This document shows, piece by piece, positions 1 to 8,987 of a stretch of DNA of 61,422 nucleotides (the stretch's first letter is position 1; each line of letters begins with the position of its first letter). Both the position numbers and the translations under genes were made by a program. The notes below the pieces were generated by a model. It worked only from the letters and a program-made list of their open reading frames with translations, had not been told where the DNA came from and did not search any database. Origin of the DNA: Flavobacteriales bacterium (GTDB lineage Bacteria > Bacteroidota > Bacteroidia > Flavobacteriales > Flavobacteriaceae); the NCBI GenBank assembly GCA_004214015.1, contig SGZE01000002.1:1-61422 (forward strand), written 5' to 3'.

Positions 1-1
1 C

Positions 2-3000
2 GATGGGAACTTTTCTATTAATGTTTCTGAAGGCCAGTCTCTGGAATTCAGCTTCGTTGGTTATGAAACATCTGCAATAGTAGTTGGATCTGGCAACGTC
101 ATTAATGTGAGTCTTTCCCTAGGTAATCAACTTGAAGAAGTTATCGTAACCAGTTTAGGTATTACTAGAGAAAAACGTGCACTAGGATATGCTGTATCTG
201 AGGTTGACAATAGTCAAATCGAAAGTAGAGCTTCTGGTGATGTTGCACGTGTTCTATCTGGTAAAGCCTCAGGGGTTCAGGTAACAAATCAAGGTGGTAT
301 TTCTGGATCAGGAACAAGCGTTGTTATTAGAGGTCTAAGTACCTTTAGTTCAAGTAACCAACCATTATTTGTTGTTGATGGTGTACCTTTCCAAAGTGAT
401 ACTAACTCACAAGGATCGTTCACATCAGGTAACAATGGTTCGTCAAGATTCCTAGATCTAGATCCAAATAATATTGAATCTGTTAACGTTCTTAAAGGTT
501 TAGCTGCGGCTACTCTTTATGGATCGCAAGGTAGAAACGGTGTAGTTTTAATTACTACTAAATCCGGTACTACTGCTTCAGGTATGAATGCTCAAAAAAA
601 TGAAGTAACTGTAAACACATCTTACTTCTCTAACGAGCTTGCTATGAAGCCAGAATATCAAAATCAGTATGGTAACGGTTTTAACCAAAATTTTGGTTGG
701 TATTTCTCTAACTGGGGACCTAGTTTCGACGAAGGTGGACCAGCAGGATGGGGTAAACAATCACAAATTAATGGTGCAGTTTCAGGACAACCTGGATTTT
801 TAAAACACCCATACAATAGCAACTTAAATGCTAGGTTCCTTTCAAGAGATCTTCTTCCTTTATTAGGATTATCTGAAGAATCTTTATGGGAATGGAAGCC
901 TTACGATAGTGTAGGTGACTTATTCCAACCAGGAACAATTGTAAATACAAACATTAACTTCAGAGGTCAAAGCGATGACGGAAAAGTGTCTTATAATGTT
1001 AACTATGGTAATTTAGATGATGAAGGATTTACTCCTGGAAACACTCTAAGAAGAAACAACATAAGTTTCGGTGGTAGAGCTGTATTATCAAATAAAATTA
1101 CTGTTAACGGTACACTTAACTATTCATTTACTGATTTTAAAACCCCTCCTATTGCTGCGGCATATAGTAGTGGTAGTTCTGACTCATCATTATATGGTAA
1201 CGTGTTCTATACTCCAAGATCTGTTGGTATAGCTCAACTACCTTATGCACACCCTATTACAGGAGCATCTATATATTATAGATCTTCTAATGGTATTCAA
1301 CATCCACTTTGGACTGTTAACAATACTCAAGATGCGCAAGCAACTCATAGGGTATATGGTGGTACTTCAGTACAATATGATATCTCTGATAATTTAAATG
1401 TTCAATATAGATACGGTTATGATGTATACAGTGAAGATAACACGAGTTACCAAAATAAAGGTGGTGTTGACGGAAGTGTTGAATCACAATCTGGTTTCTA
1501 CGAAAAGTGGAACAACACGTCTACTATTTTTAACCACCAAATAACTATTAATGGTGATTTTGAACTTGACAGTGATTGGTCTATGACGTTTAACGCTGGT
1601 GCTACATCTAATGCAAGAGAATATGATAGAAATGGTGTAAGAAGTACTGGACAAAATGTATTTAATGTATTAAGACATTATAACTTTAACTCTCAAGAAG
1701 AAATTGAATATTTTTCTAGAAGAAACATTACCGGTGTATTTGGTCAAGCATCTCTAGATTATCAAAATTACTTGTATGTAACTTTAGCATCTAGAACTGA
1801 CTGGGTATCTAACCTAGCTGAAGAAAATAGATCTATTACTTATCCTTCTGCAAGTGTATCTTTTGTTCCAAGTTCAGTTTTAGACTTTGGTAACTTACCA
1901 ATTGATTTCTTAAAAGTTAGAGCTAGTTATGGTACGTCTGCAACATTTACAGGTGGATATCCAATCGCATCTACTCTTAACTTAGATACAAAAAGTTTTA
2001 AAATAGACGGTGTTGATGTTATTTCTAACACAACTGGTTCATCACTTGGTAACACAGCGTTAAAGCCTGAGTTACTTGCTGAATTAGAATTTGGAATTGA
2101 AGCTAATTTATTAGATAATAGATTATCAGCTGAGATTTCTTACTTTAATAGAACTACTACCGATCTAATTATAACTCAACCACTAGATCCTTCTACAGGT
2201 TATACTTCTACAAGTACTAACATTGGTAAGATTGATGCAACAGGTTGGGAAGTAGATCTTAACCTTGATTGGATTAGAGGTGATAAGTTTAACTGGAGTA
2301 CTAGTGTAAACTATACAACTAACCAAGCAATTGTTGAAGATTTAGGACAAGATACTGATCAAATTGTTTATGCTGGATTCAGCTCAAGAGGAAATGCTGC
2401 TATCGTAGGATTACCATTAACATCCATGATTGGAACTTCTGTAGGTAGAGATGCCTCAGGTGCGCCGCTAATTGATGCTTCAGGTAGTTATACTAGTAAC
2501 AATGACACTAACTATAAGACTAATAAATATGCTTTAATTGGTGACTCTAACCCTGATTTCATTGCAAACGTTGCAAACACGATTACATATGGAAATGTTT
2601 CATTTAATTTCCTATTTAACGCTACAATTGGTGGTGATATGTACTCAAGTTATATGATGACACTACTTGGTAGAGGTCAAACTATAGATACTGTTGATAG
2701 AGAATTACCATATGTTTTACCTGGTGTTCTTTCTGACGGTTCTCCAAACAACAAGATGATTGATAACGCAACAACTTATTTCGGAAACCTAATTGTAGGT
2801 CCAGACGAATTAAGAACATGGGATGCTAGTGTTCTAAGATTAAGTGAAGTTTCACTTTCTTATGACGTGCCAAAAAAATGGCTAGATAAAACTCCATTTG
2901 GAGCGGCTTCAGTAACTGCACAAGGTTTTAACCTTTGGTATGACGCATATAATACTCCTGAGGGTACAAATTATGATCCAAACATCGCCGGTTTAGGTGT

Positions 3001-3079
3001 TGGTAACGGTTCTGGATTTGAATACTTCAACGGTGTTAGTGCTAAGAGATACGGTGTAAGTTTAAAACTAACATTCTAA
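2..3079 (+). CDS. SusC/RagA-family TonB-dependent outer-membrane transporter (5' partial)
   Basis: Outer-membrane barrel that imports a ligand delivered by its SusD partner, powered by TonB. The reading frame is open from base 2, so the start lies outside the window; the GTG at 107 is internal. The first ~35 visible residues look like the end of a carboxypeptidase-regulatory-like domain. Then come the LEEVIVTSLG segment and a plug domain with VVIRGLSTF and GSQGRNGVVLITTKSG. The barrel follows and ends in LKLTF, with the terminal Phe typical of outer-membrane barrels. About 1,025 residues are visible. The SusD-like gene starts 20 bases downstream, so the two are surely one operon. The substrate cannot be read from the sequence. 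C-ending codons (AAC, TTC, TAC) look commoner than in later genes, which would fit high expression. Confidence 0.95.
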   Translation, partial: DGNFSINVSEGQSLEFSFVGYETSAIVVGSGNVINVSLSLGNQLEEVIVTSLGITREKRALGYAVSEVDNSQIESRASGDVARVLSGKASGVQVTNQGGISGSGTSVVIRGLSTFSSSNQPLFVVDGVPFQSDTNSQGSFTSGNNGSSRFLDLDPNNIESVNVLKGLAAATLYGSQGRNGVVLITTKSGTTASGMNAQKNEVTVNTSYFSNELAMKPEYQNQYGNGFNQNFGWYFSNWGPSFDEGGPAGWGKQSQINGAVSGQPGFLKHPYNSNLNARFLSRDLLPLLGLSEESLWEWKPYDSVGDLFQPGTIVNTNINFRGQSDDGKVSYNVNYGNLDDEGFTPGNTLRRNNISFGGRAVLSNKITVNGTLNYSFTDFKTPPIAAAYSSGSSDSSLYGNVFYTPRSVGIAQLPYAHPITGASIYYRSSNGIQHPLWTVNNTQDAQATHRVYGGTSVQYDISDNLNVQYRYGYDVYSEDNTSYQNKGGVDGSVESQSGFYEKWNNTSTIFNHQITINGDFELDSDWSMTFNAGATSNAREYDRNGVRSTGQNVFNVLRHYNFNSQEEIEYFSRRNITGVFGQASLDYQNYLYVTLASRTDWVSNLAEENRSITYPSASVSFVPSSVLDFGNLPIDFLKVRASYGTSATFTGGYPIASTLNLDTKSFKIDGVDVISNTTGSSLGNTALKPELLAELEFGIEANLLDNRLSAEISYFNRTTTDLIITQPLDPSTGYTSTSTNIGKIDATGWEVDLNLDWIRGDKFNWSTSVNYTTNQAIVEDLGQDTDQIVYAGFSSRGNAAIVGLPLTSMIGTSVGRDASGAPLIDASGSYTSNNDTNYKTNKYALIGDSNPDFIANVANTITYGNVSFNFLFNATIGGDMYSSYMMTLLGRGQTIDTVDRELPYVLPGVLSDGSPNNKMIDNATTYFGNLIVGPDELRTWDASVLRLSEVSLSYDVPKKWLDKTPFGAASVTAQGFNLWYDAYNTPEGTNYDPNIAGLGVGNGSGFEYFNGVSAKRYGVSLKLTF

Positions 3080-3099
3080 TTCAAATTATTTAAAAGATT

Positions 3100-4704
3100 A
3101 TGAAAACTTTAAACAAAATTTCAATTTTAGCTTTAACTAGTCTACTAGTACTAAGCTCATGTGAAACTACTGAGTTAGATCTAACTTCTAACCCTAATGC
3201 ACTTAGTCCTGCGCAAGCAAGTGCTGACTTATTTATAAACGAAATCCAAGTTGATTTTGCATATATGGTCAATGGATTAAGTGGAGTTGGTTCTAGACTA
3301 ACTAGAATTAACCAATTAGGTGGTGAAAGATTGTATCGTGATGCATATTCTCCGAATTCATTTTCAGGAACATGGTCACAGGCATATCAACAAATAATGG
3401 AAGATATTAGAGTAATGAATGAATTAGCTGCTGAAAGTGGCCTTACATACTATGTTGGTATGGGTGAGGTTATACAAGCTTATACATTATTAACTCTTGT
3501 AGATTTCTTTGGTGATATTCCTTACAGCGAGGCATTAACAGGTTCAGAAAATCTTAATCCAGCTTTGGATTCAGGTCAGTCTGTGTATAATGCTGCAATT
3601 GCAATGCTTGATTCTGCTATTAACAACTTTGGTCAAGGCGGAGCTTCTCCACAGTACGACATGTACTATGGTGGTGATGCATCTGGTTGGATTAAAGCAG
3701 CTAATAGTATTAAGAAAAAAGCTCTCTTAAATTTAGGAGACTACGCTGGTTATAACGCAATCACAAACTATATTACTGACAGTTCAGATGATTTCCAATT
3801 CACTTGGGGTACTAATGCAATTAACCCTGACAACAGACATCCTATGTACCGTTCTAGTTATTCAAATACTGGAGCAGGTGTATATCAGTCAAACTGGTAT
3901 ATGAATCGTATGATGATTGGTAGAAATGGAATGAGAGATCCACGTATTAACTACTTATTTTATAGACAAGTTTCTAAAACTCCTGGAAAAGATGGTCCAG
4001 TTGATGAGGTAAGTCTAGAATGTAGTGTGCCAGGATATTACATTGAACCACACAGAGTAGCTTACGGGCTATATTGTAACCTTCCTGAAGGATATTGGGG
4101 AAGAGATCACGGAAACGATGAAGGTATTCCACCAGATGGATTTAAAAGAACTATAGCAGGTGTTTATCCTGCAGGTGGTGCTTTTGATGACGAAAGCTTC
4201 CAATCACTTGGTTTAGGTGATGGTTTAGGTGGACTTGGAATTACTCCTGTACTTCTTAACTCATGGATGCATTTTATGAATGCTGAAGTAGCTGTTATGA
4301 CGGGTGGTGATCCAACTACTGAAACTCTAGCTGGAATAAGATCTAGTTTGAATAAAGTAGATGATATCGCAGGTGCACCAGCAATGGATGCAGCTTCAAT
4401 TGATTCTTATATCGCAAACTTTGCTGCTGATTGGACTGCAGCTTCTTCATTAGGCGCTAAGCTTGAGCTATGGGCTGAAGAATTTTGGATAGCATCACAA
4501 GGAGGTGGAATTGAAAACTATAATTCTTATAGAAGAAATGGTTATCCACAAAACCTTCAACCGATGATTGAACCAGATCCAGGGCAATTCCCTTTATCTA
4601 TGTGGTATCCACAAAATCTTGCGGCTAACAACTCTAATGTAAATCAGAAATCTGATGTATCAGGAAGAGTGTTTTGGAACTCTAACGGACCAGCGGTCGA
4701 CTAA
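3100..4704 (+). CDS. SusD/RagB-family nutrient-binding lipoprotein
   Basis: Surface lipoprotein that captures substrate and forms the lid on the SusC barrel. It has a lipoprotein signal with lipobox LSSC (Cys21). Mature residues begin with the NPNALSPAQA segment characteristic of the SusD-like_2 type, and helical repeats follow through the 534 residues. It sits 20 bases after susC and 12 bases before another lipoprotein gene, so it is the middle gene of a three-gene transport operon. No glycan-degrading enzyme lies nearby, so the substrate could be an oligosaccharide, a peptide or something else. Family assignment is firm; substrate is unknown. Confidence 0.93.
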   Translation: MKTLNKISILALTSLLVLSSCETTELDLTSNPNALSPAQASADLFINEIQVDFAYMVNGLSGVGSRLTRINQLGGERLYRDAYSPNSFSGTWSQAYQQIMEDIRVMNELAAESGLTYYVGMGEVIQAYTLLTLVDFFGDIPYSEALTGSENLNPALDSGQSVYNAAIAMLDSAINNFGQGGASPQYDMYYGGDASGWIKAANSIKKKALLNLGDYAGYNAITNYITDSSDDFQFTWGTNAINPDNRHPMYRSSYSNTGAGVYQSNWYMNRMMIGRNGMRDPRINYLFYRQVSKTPGKDGPVDEVSLECSVPGYYIEPHRVAYGLYCNLPEGYWGRDHGNDEGIPPDGFKRTIAGVYPAGGAFDDESFQSLGLGDGLGGLGITPVLLNSWMHFMNAEVAVMTGGDPTTETLAGIRSSLNKVDDIAGAPAMDAASIDSYIANFAADWTAASSLGAKLELWAEEFWIASQGGGIENYNSYRRNGYPQNLQPMIEPDPGQFPLSMWYPQNLAANNSNVNQKSDVSGRVFWNSNGPAVD

Positions 4705-4716
4705 AACTATAAAATC

Positions 4717-5589
4717 ATGAAAAAATTATTTATATATATAACTTTAATTGCTCTTGTAGTTTCATGTTCAAAAGACTTCGGTTCTGATGAATATGGTGGT
4801 TACGAGATGATGACTGACTATATGCTTAGTGAGTACGAACAAGGTGCAGCGCTTAGACAAATTTCTCAATCTGGGGAATTTCAAGCAGCAACACCAGGTA
4901 CTTCAGTTGTAAACTGGACATTTGAGCCACATGACCCAGAATCGGGTGCATTAACTCAAAATGTTGAAATGTATTTATCTTACAATTCAGGTGCTGAGGT
5001 TCTATATCAAACTATTGATAGATCAGCAATGACAGAAGGTCCTGTAGGACTTCCAAGATTTGACGTATCACTTTCATTAAACGCAGCTTTAGGTGCCATG
5101 GGTATCTCTAGCTTTAGTGGAAACGATGTTGTTAATGTAAGATTTCAATTGAATCTTACTAATGGAAAATCTTATTCAAGATCATCAGTAACTGGGTCAA
5201 TGACTCAGTCATATTTTAGATCACCTTTCTCATATCCATTAATTATTGGATGTAGATTTGATGCTAATAATACTGGATCTGTAGCAGGTATCTACACCAT
5301 TAATGGTCAAGATAGCTACGGTGATGGTTGGAACGGTGCAACAGTTGAGTTTACAGTAGACGGCGTAACTACAGTCATTGGTATGGCTAGTGGTTCTGAC
5401 GTTTCTAAAACTATTACTGTACCTGCATCAGCTTCGACAGTAGGTATTGCTTTCACATCAGGTGATTGGGATAGTGAAGTAACATATCAAGTTGAATGGA
5501 CAGATTTAAATGGTGCTAACGGTCAAACTGCTTTATCGGACGGAACAAGTCCTGCAGTTGGATTTAAAGCTCTTAACATTTGTAAGTAA
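4717..5589 (+). CDS. SusCD-linked lipoprotein with C-terminal DSYGDGW domain
   Basis: I do not recognise a named full-length family. The 290-residue protein has a lipoprotein signal (lipobox VVSC, Cys17), an N-terminal region of ~160 residues without a motif I know, and a C-terminal beta-rich domain from about residue 190. That domain carries DSYGDGWNG at 199-207, a motif seen in secreted Bacteroidota proteins, where such domains are thought to bind ligands such as carbohydrate. It begins 12 bases after the susD-like gene and ends just before a strong terminator, so it is the last gene of the operon. An accessory surface binding protein for the same substrate is inference. Confidence 0.75.
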   Translation: MKKLFIYITLIALVVSCSKDFGSDEYGGYEMMTDYMLSEYEQGAALRQISQSGEFQAATPGTSVVNWTFEPHDPESGALTQNVEMYLSYNSGAEVLYQTIDRSAMTEGPVGLPRFDVSLSLNAALGAMGISSFSGNDVVNVRFQLNLTNGKSYSRSSVTGSMTQSYFRSPFSYPLIIGCRFDANNTGSVAGIYTINGQDSYGDGWNGATVEFTVDGVTTVIGMASGSDVSKTITVPASASTVGIAFTSGDWDSEVTYQVEWTDLNGANGQTALSDGTSPAVGFKALNICK

Positions 5590-5609
5590 ATTTGATTAAA
5601 TTATTTAAT

Positions 5610-5640
5610 AAAAAGGAGGTTTTTTAACCTCCTTTTTTTT
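5610..5640 (+). terminator. Rho-independent terminator after the SusCD operon
   Basis: A perfect 12-bp stem (5610-5621 with 5626-5637) with a TTTT loop contains the GGAGG/CCTCC core, and a run of T continues to 5641. It lies 20 bases past the lipoprotein stop codon and only 9 bases before the rlmB ATG. It is the only strong terminator I see in the window. Confidence 0.9.
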
Positions 5641-5649
5641 TATACATAT

Positions 5650-6393
5650 ATGGAAAAACAAATTGAAATTTATGGTATTAGAAGCATTATTGAAGCTATA
5701 GAATCATCAAAAGAAATTTCTAAAGTATACCTGTTAAAATCTGATTCCCCTCAAAGTAGTTTGTTTAGGTCACTAGTTATTCTTCTCGAGAGGAAGAATA
5801 TAAAATCTTCATTCGTACCTAAAGAAAAATTTAAAAAATACAGTGAAAAAAACCATCAAGGTGCAGTAGCAATTTTATCACCAGTTACACTGTTATCTAT
5901 AGAAGATTTAATTTCATCAACTTTTGATGAAAAATCTCCAAAAACTTACTTATTACTTGATGGAGTTACAGATACAAGGAATTTTGGAGCAATAATAAGA
6001 ACCAGTGCTGCTGCTGATATAGATGGAATAATAATTTCTCAAAATAACTCTGCCCCTATTAATGCTGATGTTGTAAAAACATCCTCAGGAGGAGTTTTTA
6101 AAATACCAATTGCAAGGGTAAGCAATATAAAGGATGCTATACTCTATTTAAGCTCAATAAATGTAGATATAGTTAGCTTATCTGAAAAAGCAGATAAAAC
6201 TATATATGAAGTGGATTTAAAAAAGTCTGTAGGTCTTATACTTGGATCAGAGGATAGAGGAATTTCAAAGAGTATATTAAGTCTATCAAATGAAACAGTA
6301 AGTATACCCATTAGTTCAAAAATAGACTCACTAAATGTATCTGTTGCTTTTTCAGCTGTTATATTTGAATTAGTTAGACAAAGAAGATTTTAA
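5650..6393 (+). CDS. rlmB: TrmH-family 23S rRNA 2'-O-methyltransferase (RlmB)
   Basis: SPOUT-class methyltransferase that uses SAM to methylate a ribose 2'-OH, most likely at the 23S G2251 position. The 247 residues match the RlmB length. An N-terminal substrate-binding domain (~1-80, starting with IYGIRSIIEAI) precedes the knotted domain. That domain has motif 1 around DTRNFGAIIRTS, motif 2 GLILGSEDRGIS and motif 3 SLNVSVAFSAVIFEL. The ATG lies 9 bases after the T-run of the upstream terminator, leaving no room for an ordinary leader. tamL follows after 32 bases and may be co-transcribed. RlmB rather than another TrmH-type tRNA/rRNA enzyme is judged from length and domain order. Confidence 0.88.
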   Translation: MEKQIEIYGIRSIIEAIESSKEISKVYLLKSDSPQSSLFRSLVILLERKNIKSSFVPKEKFKKYSEKNHQGAVAILSPVTLLSIEDLISSTFDEKSPKTYLLLDGVTDTRNFGAIIRTSAAADIDGIIISQNNSAPINADVVKTSSGGVFKIPIARVSNIKDAILYLSSINVDIVSLSEKADKTIYEVDLKKSVGLILGSEDRGISKSILSLSNETVSIPISSKIDSLNVSVAFSAVIFELVRQRRF

Positions 6394-6425
6394 GCTAAAA
6401 GATGTAATTTAGTAAAAAACAAAAA

Positions 6426-8945
6426 TTGTCATCAGGTAAGTATCTTCATATTTTTTATTTATTTATAATTACATTATTTGTAAGTAGTTGTAATTTAGAT
6501 ATTTATAAAGGTTTTGAAGAGCCAATAGTCACTGAAAATATTTTTGAGATTAATGATAGTATCATTAAAAAAGATCCCGTTAAATTACTTATTCAACCAA
6601 GCTCACCTATTAATAAAGTTTTTGGATACCCACTTGGATTATCAATATATAAACTAGCAAGTGTTAATCCTGATGAAAAATTTGAATCATGGCTTTATAG
6701 AAAGCCCAATAGATATGAAAGACTTAGTAAAGTCCTATCTGAAAAACAAATATATCAACTTAAAAAATATAACAACTCTTTTAATGGATTTTTAAAAAAC
6801 CTTGGACAAGAGCCAATAATGCTTAGAGATTTAAATGTTAATCAAAACATATTAAGATTAAAGCAATATTATAAAAATGAGGGATATTTTGACTCAAATG
6901 TACATGTAGATACAATAATTAAAGAAAATCAAGCTAAAATAAAATATAATGTTTCTACAAACACTAGATATTTAATTGACTCCATTTCAATTGATGTTAA
7001 ATCTAGAGATATAGACTCACTAATTAACAACAGTCAAAAACTGAGTCTATTAAAGGAAAATGAATATTTTTCAATAACAAAACTGATATTAGAGAGAGAT
7101 AGACTTGAAAATTTATTTAAAAACAACGGTATTTATGATTTTCAACAAAGAAGTATTAACTATAATGTTTTAATAGACAGTTCTGGGATTAACAAAAAGA
7201 TTCCGATAATAATTAGTATCAAAAATCCTAAAGAAGAGAGTCTATATCAAATTAAAAAAATTAACGATATAAGTATTTATGTTGAAACTTTAGATGAGTT
7301 ATCAAATATTAGTTCTTACACAGATTCTATAATTTATAATGGAATTAAGATATTTTCTAAAGGAACTTTAAATTACAGTCCAAAATCACTAACTGAACCT
7401 ATTTTTTATAAAAAAGGAGAAAATTACAGTGACGAAAAGAAACTATTAACTTCAAGATACTTCTCTAATTTAGGAGCATTTAAGTATCCAAGAATTATTA
7501 CTAATGAGGTTAATGATTCATTATCATCATCAATATATCTTCTTCCAAGAAATAGATTTAGTCTTGGATTTGATTTAGATTTCACTCATTCAAATATTGA
7601 AGATTTTGGAATTTCTTTTGGAACAAATTTTAATATAAGGAATATATTTAGAGGCACTGAAAACCTTTCATTAAATCTTAACAACTCTATTGGTGCTTCA
7701 AAGAATATAGGTGATCCAAGTGATTCGTTTTTTAATTTATTTGAATTAGGAGGAAATCTAAATTTAAGAATTCCAAGAGCAATTCTTCCTTTTAAATCAG
7801 AGAGAATAATAAGAAAAGAGATGAATCCAGTTACAAATATAATAGTGGGATCTACTGTTCAACAAAACATTGGACTTGACAAGCAATATTATAGTGGTAT
7901 TTATGAAGTGAACTGGAATCCTTCAAAATACTCTAAAATAAATTTTAGATTGCTTGACTTTGAATATGTAAATAATCAAAACATTTCAAATTACTTTAAT
8001 GTATATAAAAACTCATATGATAAATTAAATTATATATCATCTTTATACAATATAGATCAATCAATAATAAATCAAAATGGTGACTTAATTATTCCTGATG
8101 GAGCTGATATGTTTATTAATCAAGTTCTTAACAATGAAACTTCACTTAATTCAGGGACTGACTTTTATAAAAGTGTTAGTTCAATACTGGAAAGAAAAGA
8201 AAGGCTGACTGAAAATAATCTAATCATTGGTTCCTCAATAACTCTAAACAGAAATACACAAGAAAATTTTTTAGATGAAAACTTTTCTCAATTGCGTTTT
8301 AAATTTGAAATGGTTGGTAATCTTTTTAATGCATTACTGAGAGGTGGAAACTTAAATTCAAATAATAAAGTGGAAATTTCAAATATTTTGCCATCACAAT
8401 ACACCAAAGCTGAGATAAATTATATAAAGCATATTCTTTTAAACAATGGTGATGTATTTGCATTCAGAGCTTTTACTGGAATAGCAATACCATATGGCAA
8501 TTCTAATTATATTCCATTTACAAGGTCTTATTATGCTGGAGGATCAAATGATAACAGAGCTTGGAAGGCATATAAACTTGGACCAGGAAGCAGCAATAAC
8601 ATTAATGAATTTAATGAAGCCAATTTAAAAATTGCATTTAACTTAGAATACCGAAATAAAATCTCCGGTAATTTAAACGGTGCCTTTTTTGTAGATTTTG
8701 GTAATATCTGGAACGTAAATGATAATGTAGAGGATGACTCAATGACATTTAATAATTTATCTGATTTAAGTGAGTTAGCAATAGGTACTGGATTTGGTTT
8801 AAGATATGATTTCAATTTTTTTGTTCTTAGACTTGATACTGCATTTAAGACATATAATCCAGCTAAAGAAAAAAGTAACAGATGGTTCAAAGACTTTAGT
8901 TTAAATAAGGCAGTATTTAATATCGGTATTAATTACCCTTTTTAA
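6426..8945 (+). CDS. tamL: TamL-type BamA/TamA-family outer-membrane lipoprotein
   Basis: Omp85-superfamily protein of the translocation and assembly module. Bacteroidota have a lipid-anchored TamA homologue called TamL. The 839 residues begin with a signal ending in lipobox VSSC (Cys22). POTRA-like segments follow (LRLKQYYKNEGYFDSNVHV, ~130-330), then a C-terminal bacterial-surface-antigen barrel ending in NIGINYPF with a terminal Phe. FTRSYYAGGSNDNRAW corresponds to the conserved loop-6 region. The start is TTG at 6426; an in-frame stop at 6405-6407 leaves no ATG upstream, and this start gives a complete signal peptide. Its TamB partner is not in the window. The TamL rather than BamA call rests on the lipobox. 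Confidence 0.8.
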   Translation: MSSGKYLHIFYLFIITLFVSSCNLDIYKGFEEPIVTENIFEINDSIIKKDPVKLLIQPSSPINKVFGYPLGLSIYKLASVNPDEKFESWLYRKPNRYERLSKVLSEKQIYQLKKYNNSFNGFLKNLGQEPIMLRDLNVNQNILRLKQYYKNEGYFDSNVHVDTIIKENQAKIKYNVSTNTRYLIDSISIDVKSRDIDSLINNSQKLSLLKENEYFSITKLILERDRLENLFKNNGIYDFQQRSINYNVLIDSSGINKKIPIIISIKNPKEESLYQIKKINDISIYVETLDELSNISSYTDSIIYNGIKIFSKGTLNYSPKSLTEPIFYKKGENYSDEKKLLTSRYFSNLGAFKYPRIITNEVNDSLSSSIYLLPRNRFSLGFDLDFTHSNIEDFGISFGTNFNIRNIFRGTENLSLNLNNSIGASKNIGDPSDSFFNLFELGGNLNLRIPRAILPFKSERIIRKEMNPVTNIIVGSTVQQNIGLDKQYYSGIYEVNWNPSKYSKINFRLLDFEYVNNQNISNYFNVYKNSYDKLNYISSLYNIDQSIINQNGDLIIPDGADMFINQVLNNETSLNSGTDFYKSVSSILERKERLTENNLIIGSSITLNRNTQENFLDENFSQLRFKFEMVGNLFNALLRGGNLNSNNKVEISNILPSQYTKAEINYIKHILLNNGDVFAFRAFTGIAIPYGNSNYIPFTRSYYAGGSNDNRAWKAYKLGPGSSNNINEFNEANLKIAFNLEYRNKISGNLNGAFFVDFGNIWNVNDNVEDDSMTFNNLSDLSELAIGTGFGLRYDFNFFVLRLDTAFKTYNPAKEKSNRWFKDFSLNKAVFNIGINYPF

Positions 8946-8956
8946 AATAAGTTTAA

Positions 8957-8964
8957 TATTTTTG
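8957..8964 (+). promoter_or_regulatory. Candidate -7 element (TAnnTTTG) for fba
   Basis: TATTTTTG matches the Bacteroidota -7 consensus and lies 23 bases before the TTG start of fba, in the only gap of its region. A clear -33 TTTG is not visible, so support is moderate. Confidence 0.4.
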
Positions 8965-8987
8965 ACAAAATTTAACACACATTCATT

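Noticed and set aside
8531-8890. Minus-strand frame of 119 codons inside tamL
   Set aside because: It lies over the conserved barrel end of TamL and its translation shows no family features.
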